Assembly (NCBI GenBank): GCA_002329245.1
Contig: DCTG01000060.1
Location: 14,095-25,392 of the forward strand
Length of the DNA stretch: 11,298 bases
Origin: Clostridiales bacterium UBA1446
GTDB lineage: Bacteria; Bacillota; Clostridia; Oscillospirales; Oscillospiraceae
Reading direction: 5' to 3'
This document shows positions 7,337 to 11,298 of the stretch, one piece after another; the first letter of the stretch is position 1; each line of letters opens with the position of its first letter. The notes beneath the pieces are model-generated. The model made no database searches, had not been told where the DNA came from, and was given only the letters and a program-made list of their open reading frames with translations. A program made the position numbers and the translations under genes.

Positions 7337-8194
7337 TTAATTTTTCAGCCGCGGATCCAACGCGTCGCGAAGTCCGTCGCCAAGCAGATTGCAGGCGAGG
7401 ACACTGAGCATGACGCATATACCGGGATAGAGCGCCAACGTCGGGTGATCCCGCATCGCGTTTCGGCCGTCGGCGATCATGGTGCCCCACTCGGGAGTCG
7501 GCGGCTGCACGCCCAAACCTACGAAGCTGAGCAGAGAACCCGCCAATATGCACGCGCCGACGCCCATCGTAGTTTCCACTATGATCGGCGCTATGGCGTT
7601 CGGAATCACATGCTTCAGAATAATCCGGGCATTGCCTGCATTAATCGCCCTTGCCGACTCAATGAATTCCTTTTCGCGGACCGTTAGCACCGACGCCCGC
7701 ATAAGCCTTGCATACCCCGGCACGCTGCAGACGCCCAACGCGATGATGGCGTTTTTCAGGCTCGGACCCAAAATCGCGGCTAGGGTAATGCATAAAAGCA
7801 GCATGGGGATTGCCTGATAAATATCCAAAACCCGCATGCAGATGTTATCCGTCCAACGGCCGAAATATCCCGCAATTGAGCCGATCGTAACGCCTATGAT
7901 CGCCGCGATTGCAACGCCCACAATCCCCATCATGAGCGACGCCCGGGCGCCGTATATGAGGCGGCTGAGCATATCGCGCCCCAATTTATCCGCGCCGAGC
8001 AGATGCTCGGCACTCGAGCCCGCATAGGAGTCTTTGGAATCCTGCAGCGAGAAGTGGTAAGGCGCCAGCAGCGGAGCGAATATCGCAACGAGTATGAGCA
8101 AAATCAATACGATCAGACCGGCGACGGCCAGCTTGTTCTTTTTCAGGCGAATCCATGTGCTTTTAAACTTCGATTTTTTGCGCGCCTTCTTCAA
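7337..8194 (-). CDS. Oligopeptide-type ABC transporter permease (OppC/DppC-like)
   Basis: A 285-residue inner-membrane subunit. It opens with a highly basic cytoplasmic segment, then a first membrane helix (about 23-45, LAVAGLIVLILLILVAIFAP) and further hydrophobic segments. The ATPase-docking EAA-type loop reads EFIESARAINAGNARIIL, followed by HVIPN. The predicted start is a TTG at 8194: the frame has no nearby ATG or GTG, and AGGTGG-like sequence lies about 9-10 bases upstream. It overlaps the 3' end of the upstream permease gene by 32 bases, so coupling is probable. The C-terminus LRDALDPRLKN is typical of the OppC/DppC family. Confidence 0.92.
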   Translation of the reverse strand: MKKARKKSKFKSTWIRLKKNKLAVAGLIVLILLILVAIFAPLLAPYHFSLQDSKDSYAGSSAEHLLGADKLGRDMLSRLIYGARASLMMGIVGVAIAAIIGVTIGSIAGYFGRWTDNICMRVLDIYQAIPMLLLCITLAAILGPSLKNAIIALGVCSVPGYARLMRASVLTVREKEFIESARAINAGNARIILKHVIPNAIAPIIVETTMGVGACILAGSLLSFVGLGVQPPTPEWGTMIADGRNAMRDHPTLALYPGICVMLSVLACNLLGDGLRDALDPRLKN

Positions 8195-9155
8195 TCTGCT
8201 TCCCCACCTTTCGTTTCTTTTTGTTTTTGCTTACGTATTGAGAACGAATGCGCGGGTCGACAATTGCAAACACCACGTCGACAAGCAGAATAATCAGCGA
8301 AAACAGGATAGAAAGAATAAACACGCTTCCCTGTATAACGGGATAATCCCGGCCGGTAAGCCCCGCTATCGTATACTGGCCCAGGCCGGGTATTCCGAAA
8401 ATAACCTCCGTAATCAGCGCGCCGCCGATCAGAAGTCCGAACATGTTTCCAACCACCATGATTACGGGAATCATGGCGTTTTTCAGCGCGTGGCGGTAGG
8501 TAACCTTGTGTTCCGGAAGCCCTTTCGCCCTGGCGGTTACGATGTAATCCTGACGAATTACCTCAAGCATATTGGAGCGGGTTTGTCGTGCGATGGTGGC
8601 GATAAATCCAAGCGCCATGGAAAATATGGGCAGAATCCAGCCCTGCCACGTATCAACTCCGGAAAGGGGAAACCATCGAAATTCCACGCACAGCAAGCGC
8701 ACAAGCAGCAGCGCAAACCAGAAAACCGGCATGGATACGAAAAACAGCGCGATAAACATCGCCAAGTTGTCTTTCCAGGTGTTATGATGCATCGCCGCAT
8801 AAACGCCGATGGGAATTCCCATGAGCACGGAAAACCCAAGGCCGATGCACACGAGCAACAGCGTGTACGGAATCCGCTTGACCATGTCGTCAAACACCGG
8901 ACGCTTGGTCAAAAACGACGTTCCAAAGTCGCCGTGCATGACCTGCCACAGGAAATTGACGTAACGCACCGGAATGGGGTCTTCCAGCCCCAATTTTTCG
9001 CGGAGCGCCGCAATCCTTTCGGGCGTCGCCTGGGAAGCGAGCATCATTTTAGCGGGGTCGCCCGGGGTGATCTCCAGCAGCAGCAATACGACAAAGGAAA
9101 TGCCCAATAAAACCGGAATCAGCATGAGCAGCCGCTTTAAAATGAATTTCAGCAT
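8163..9155 (-). CDS. Oligopeptide-type ABC transporter permease (OppB/DppB-like)
   Basis: A 330-residue integral membrane subunit. The N-terminal helix (about 7-27) is followed by EITPGDPAKM, a hallmark of this family's first periplasmic loop, then HGDFGTSF and several membrane helices. The EAA-type loop appears as QDYIVTARAKGLPEHKVTYRH with NAMIPV, and FGIPGLGQ lies in the later conserved region. The ATG at 9155 is preceded by GAGGTAGGTG. It pairs with the following permease to form the translocation pore. The C-terminal tail is unusually Lys-rich (SKNKKKRKVGKQ) and contains the next gene's start region. There is an 82-base gap to the upstream MaoC-like gene. Confidence 0.93.
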   Translation of the reverse strand: MLKFILKRLLMLIPVLLGISFVVLLLLEITPGDPAKMMLASQATPERIAALREKLGLEDPIPVRYVNFLWQVMHGDFGTSFLTKRPVFDDMVKRIPYTLLLVCIGLGFSVLMGIPIGVYAAMHHNTWKDNLAMFIALFFVSMPVFWFALLLVRLLCVEFRWFPLSGVDTWQGWILPIFSMALGFIATIARQTRSNMLEVIRQDYIVTARAKGLPEHKVTYRHALKNAMIPVIMVVGNMFGLLIGGALITEVIFGIPGLGQYTIAGLTGRDYPVIQGSVFILSILFSLIILLVDVVFAIVDPRIRSQYVSKNKKKRKVGKQIEEGAQKIEV

Positions 9156-9237
9156 ACCGCACCTACCTCAGCTTAATAAAACCGAAAGGAACCGGGACGC
9201 CTTATCCAAACATTGGGACTTCCCGGAACACATACCG
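9156..9237 (-). other. Intercistronic gap with a weak dyad
   Basis: This is the largest gap inside the operon. CCGGGA (9192-9197) and TCCCGG (9221-9226) could pair across a 23-base loop, and GGGACTTCCC lies inside the right arm. No run of Ts follows, so it does not look like a full terminator; a processing site or transcript-tuning hairpin is possible. The DppB-like ribosome site is at the left end. Confidence 0.3.
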
Positions 9238-10716
9238 CTATATTTTTTCAATCTTATCAATGCGAAAGCCGACCACGGCCCTTGGATCGATGCCGGTGCA
9301 GTCCCGGTCCATAATCGCGTAGATATAGCCGTCCACGTCGACCGGCATTTCGTACACATAGCCCGTTTCACCCGCCAGCGGATAGGGGGTCGGCAGCTCC
9401 CAGTCCGGCCGCGGAAGGATGCGGAAGCGGTCGCCGCGCTTGAAGCCCTGGGGATTGAGCTCCAAAGGCTTCTCGGCCGGGTTTTCCTTCGGTTCGCGGC
9501 GGTACAGCATCTGCTCTTTCGAGAGCAGAGAAATCGTCGTGGGCCCCATATTGGCGAGAAATCCCCTGATGTTTTCCATGCAGGTATCCACATCCACCAG
9601 ACACCGGCCGTCCTTAATGTACTTGCGGACGACGCGGCCGCGGCCGATGACGGAGTCTCCGTAGGTCGTATTGGCAAATTTTCTCCAGCGAAAAAACCTG
9701 AACTCGCCGTCGTCTCCCATCCAGTTGGAGACGAGACGGCCTAAGAAGGAGTTGATCATATTTTCGCATATGGTGTGGGAGTAAAACCCGACGATCCTAG
9801 ACACCTCGGGAGACAGATGCTCCTCAAACATCAGGTGCGAGATGTTGGTCTCCTCGTCCAAGGCGCAGAAATACGGAATGAGACGCCGCGTCTCGTTCAT
9901 GGGAATCGGCGGATAGATGAGGGTGGCCATATAGGCGGCGGAATCCCACGGGGTAAGCGGCCCCATAAATACGGGCGGCAGTTCCTCGCCGACTTTGACG
10001 TCCTCCCACCAGAGGATTTCGCGGCCCCGGCGCGGCTCCTCCTCGTAAAGGCGCTGGATGTGCGCCGCCATTTCCTTGGTGTATTTCGGCGGCTCCGTCC
10101 ACCGGGCTTTCAGCTCGCGGGCGCCCGCGGGATCCATCTCGTACCCGATGCGGAGGATGCCGTCCGGCTTCGTGCCGGGCTCGGCATAGACGTGGATGAG
10201 AATGTGCCACCAGATGCCGATCAGCTCGTCGTTTTGGTTGTAAATGTACACGGGGTCATAGCTGCCTAAAATCCGCTCCGGCTGCTCCCCGTCCGGCGTC
10301 AGGTCCCGCAGCTGCGCCAACCCCTGAAAAACCCGAAAGCTGTCGCCCTCGCGAATGGTTTGAAACCATTCGAAATCCTCCCCCAAGTGACAGCCCGCAT
10401 ACCGGCCCACATGTGCCGGTACCGTCAGGGCATGGGTCTGCCCGTTGGCAATCGTCAAGGTGAAAAACGGCGGCGCAATAATCTTGCCCCAGCGCGTATG
10501 CCTGGCATACTCCGGATCCCGGTACAGAGGGTTTTTGTAATCATGGGCTAAGGCCACGTGCCGGATCGCTTCGCGCGAGGCGGTTCGGAAATTGACGGGA
10601 CTTAAGTAGTCCGCGCCGGGCGTATCAGGGAGCCACCCGACATCGGCCAGCGCCCGGGCGTTCCAACTGTCGATCATCTGCTGTTCGGCGGGCGAGTGAA
10701 CATCTCTGACAAACAT
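9238..10716 (-). CDS. Double hot-dog MaoC-type (FAS1-like) acyl dehydratase/hydratase with extra C-terminal domain
   Basis: A 492-residue enzyme-like protein. The ATG at 10716 is preferred over the in-frame ATG at 10731: GGGGAG ends seven bases before 10716, while 10731 has no ribosome site and its own codons form that GGGGAG. Domain 1 (about 45-185) is a FAS1-like/MaoC N-domain with HDYKNPLYRDPEY (58-70) and IIAPPFF (79-85); the hydratase D59 and NP are present, but the His expected after NPL is Tyr65. Domain 2 (about 235-400) shows the second hot-dog pattern: DVKVGEELPP, RIVGFYSH (H314), NWMGDDGEFR and FANTTYGDSV. Residues about 420-492 look like an additional small beta-rich domain (FKRGDRFRIL, GETGYVYEM, IYAIMD). 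Family members usually hydrate or dehydrate enoyl/3-hydroxyacyl thioesters. It is the first gene of the transporter operon. The substrate is unknown, and it could be a non-CoA variant. Confidence 0.85.
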   Translation of the reverse strand: MFVRDVHSPAEQQMIDSWNARALADVGWLPDTPGADYLSPVNFRTASREAIRHVALAHDYKNPLYRDPEYARHTRWGKIIAPPFFTLTIANGQTHALTVPAHVGRYAGCHLGEDFEWFQTIREGDSFRVFQGLAQLRDLTPDGEQPERILGSYDPVYIYNQNDELIGIWWHILIHVYAEPGTKPDGILRIGYEMDPAGARELKARWTEPPKYTKEMAAHIQRLYEEEPRRGREILWWEDVKVGEELPPVFMGPLTPWDSAAYMATLIYPPIPMNETRRLIPYFCALDEETNISHLMFEEHLSPEVSRIVGFYSHTICENMINSFLGRLVSNWMGDDGEFRFFRWRKFANTTYGDSVIGRGRVVRKYIKDGRCLVDVDTCMENIRGFLANMGPTTISLLSKEQMLYRREPKENPAEKPLELNPQGFKRGDRFRILPRPDWELPTPYPLAGETGYVYEMPVDVDGYIYAIMDRDCTGIDPRAVVGFRIDKIEKI

Positions 10717-10717
10717 T

Positions 10718-10729
10718 TTATTTCTCCCC
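10718..10729 (-). promoter_or_regulatory. Ribosome binding site that decides the MaoC-like start
   Basis: On the minus strand GGGGAG is followed by AAATAAA and then the ATG at 10716. This spacing is suitable, whereas the ATG at 10731 would overlap the site itself. It shortens the protein by five residues (MGRNK). Confidence 0.7.
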
Positions 10730-11076
10730 ATTTAAGCAACCATTTTTTCTTTTCTCCCGTGTTTTCCGAACCGTTCGCCAAGGCCGGATGAATCCATAGA
10801 GAAGCTTTTCGCCTCGGGTGTGCTTTTTATTTGACTTGCTCTTGCGCCAATGGGGAATTTTTACCCTGCGCGCCTTTGCGCCTTGCCGCATTCCTTTTCG
10901 CGCGGAAAACGAGGATTACGAAGCCGCGGCGGCGGCAAACAGGCAGCGGGGCGGCGAAGCCGCACGGTTACGAACCCCCCGGCCGGAAACGTCGGACACA
11001 ATACGCCCGAACAATCCAAATGGTTGACGTATCCGCGCGAATACCGCAATCTGCGGCAGATATGCCCCTAAAATAT

Positions 11077-11098
11077 TGTAAATTTTTACATTTATGTA
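11077..11098. promoter_or_regulatory. Overlapping dyads TGTAAA-TT-TTTACA and TACAT-TT-ATGTA
   Basis: Two perfect dyads overlap: TGTAAATTTTTACA (11077-11090) and TACATTTATGTA (11087-11098). They lie roughly 25-50 bases downstream of the predicted start of the transporter operon, where a repressor could block elongation. The pattern is generic for several helix-turn-helix families, so no regulator is named. The AT-rich context raises the chance of coincidence. Confidence 0.35.
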
Positions 11099-11130
11099 GA
11101 AGGAAGGATGCCGTTTGCTAAGATAAAGAT

Positions 11131-11158
11131 ATAATATAAAATAGCCGCTAGCAAGCAA
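11131..11158 (-). promoter_or_regulatory. Putative promoter of the MaoC/transporter operon
   Basis: On the minus strand TTGCTT (11153-11158), a spacer of 16 bp and TATTAT (11131-11136) form a sigma-A-like promoter. The TTGCTT is the right-hand part of the conserved element, as in the SDR promoter. Several overlapping TATA-like hexamers follow, so the exact -10 is uncertain. Confidence 0.5.
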
Positions 11159-11180
11159 TAAAAGGATACCGCTTTGTCAA
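11151..11180 (-). promoter_or_regulatory. Conserved upstream element, copy 2 (MaoC/transporter operon)
   Basis: Read on the minus strand, this 30-nt block starts TTGACAAAGC and ends TATTGCTTGC. It is identical to the SDR-upstream block at 27 of 30 positions. The next 17 bases upstream share 11 positions, including GTTAT. The flanks and downstream sequences are otherwise different, so the block is not part of a large duplication. Conservation restricted to this segment supports a regulator binding site. Confidence 0.7.
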
Positions 11181-11242
11181 CCAAAATATAACAAATCCAC
11201 TAATTATACCAAGCCCGGTGCGCGTATAACGCACGGTTACGG

Positions 11243-11276
11243 AAAAGACCGCCCTTGCAGCGCAGGGCGGTCTTTT
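11243..11276. terminator. Intrinsic terminator at the right edge
   Basis: A 13-bp perfect stem, AAAAGACCGCCCT (11243-11255) and AGGGCGGTCTTTT (11264-11276), encloses an 8-base loop and ends in TTTT in either direction. No rightward gene precedes it inside the window, so it most likely ends a leftward gene lying beyond the right edge and insulates the operon promoter. Confidence 0.75.
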
Positions 11277-11298
11277 ATCGGGATATGGCGGGCCGCGG

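Larger units (their letters stand above)
10717..11123 (-). other. Long GC-rich leader of the MaoC/transporter operon
   Basis: About 400 bases lie between the predicted transcription start near 11124 and the MaoC-like ATG. The stretch contains small dyads: CCGCA/TGCGG (11044-11056) and GCGGC/GCCGC (10951-10963). It also has a GC-rich block at about 10866-10990 and an A-rich purine tract just before the ribosome site. A tiny ORF of three codons (Met-Val-Ala) at 10732-10743 ends directly before the ATG at 10731. No known riboswitch class was recognised. The short open frames here have no ribosome sites or family features and look non-coding. Confidence 0.45.

Noticed and set aside
8094..9110. 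Long plus-strand open frame of 338 codons
   Set aside because: It lies entirely antisense to the clearly recognisable permease gene, and its product is low-complexity and rich in His, Gln, Asn and Arg with no family features.
9775..10269. Plus-strand frame of 164 codons
   Set aside because: It is antisense to the MaoC-like gene, whose hot-dog motifs are evident.
10818..11158. Short open frames of 60-96 codons on both strands in the leader
   Set aside because: They overlap each other, lack ribosome sites and show only compositional (Arg/Ala/Pro-rich) sequence.
1..11298. tRNA, rRNA, CRISPR arrays, transposases or phage genes
   Set aside because: I looked for cloverleaf ends, regularly spaced repeats and mobile-element proteins and saw none.

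Overview
The window looks like a chromosomal segment of an anaerobic, moderately GC-rich member of the Clostridia (Bacillota), perhaps near the Oscillospiraceae. This is inferred from strong GGAGG-type ribosome binding sites, a lipoprotein signal followed by a Ser/Ala/Gly/Pro-rich linker, a PEP-synthase-like protein with a KaiC-like front end, and simple intrinsic terminators. No database search was possible, so the taxonomy is tentative.

Layout, left to right. (1) Positions 1-2268, minus strand: the first 756 codons of a large PEP/pyruvate-binding (PPDK/PEP-synthase N-domain) protein whose C-terminus lies beyond the left edge. (2) Positions 2269-2594: a divergent promoter region. (3) Positions 2595-3563, plus strand: a 322-residue short-chain dehydrogenase/reductase (SDR). 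(4) Positions 3564-3763: a convergent intergenic stretch with a hairpin-rich, repeat-like segment and a strong bidirectional terminator. (5) Positions 3764-10716, minus strand: a six-gene operon, transcribed right to left. Its order is a double hot-dog MaoC-type dehydratase, a complete oligopeptide-type ABC importer (two permeases, two ATPases), and a lipoprotein substrate-binding protein as the last gene. (6) Positions 10717-11298: the operon promoter, a GC-rich leader of about 400 nt, and a terminator at the right edge that probably serves a neighbour outside the window.

The most notable observation is non-coding. A 30-nt element upstream of the SDR gene (2431-2460, plus) recurs with 27 of 30 identities upstream of the MaoC/transporter operon (11151-11180, minus). 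Weaker similarity continues about 17 nt further upstream. In both copies the element ends in a TTGCTT hexamer at a suitable distance from a possible -10 box, so it looks like an activator site abutting a promoter. It links two transcription units more than 8 kb apart into one likely regulon.

The working model is a substrate-specific uptake and catabolic module. A lipoprotein receptor and Dpp/Opp-type transporter import an unknown compound, which a MaoC-like (de)hydratase and an SDR then transform. The enzymes are of types used in beta-oxidation-like chemistry, but the substrate cannot be read from the sequence. The PEP/pyruvate-binding protein has its own promoter and may be unrelated.
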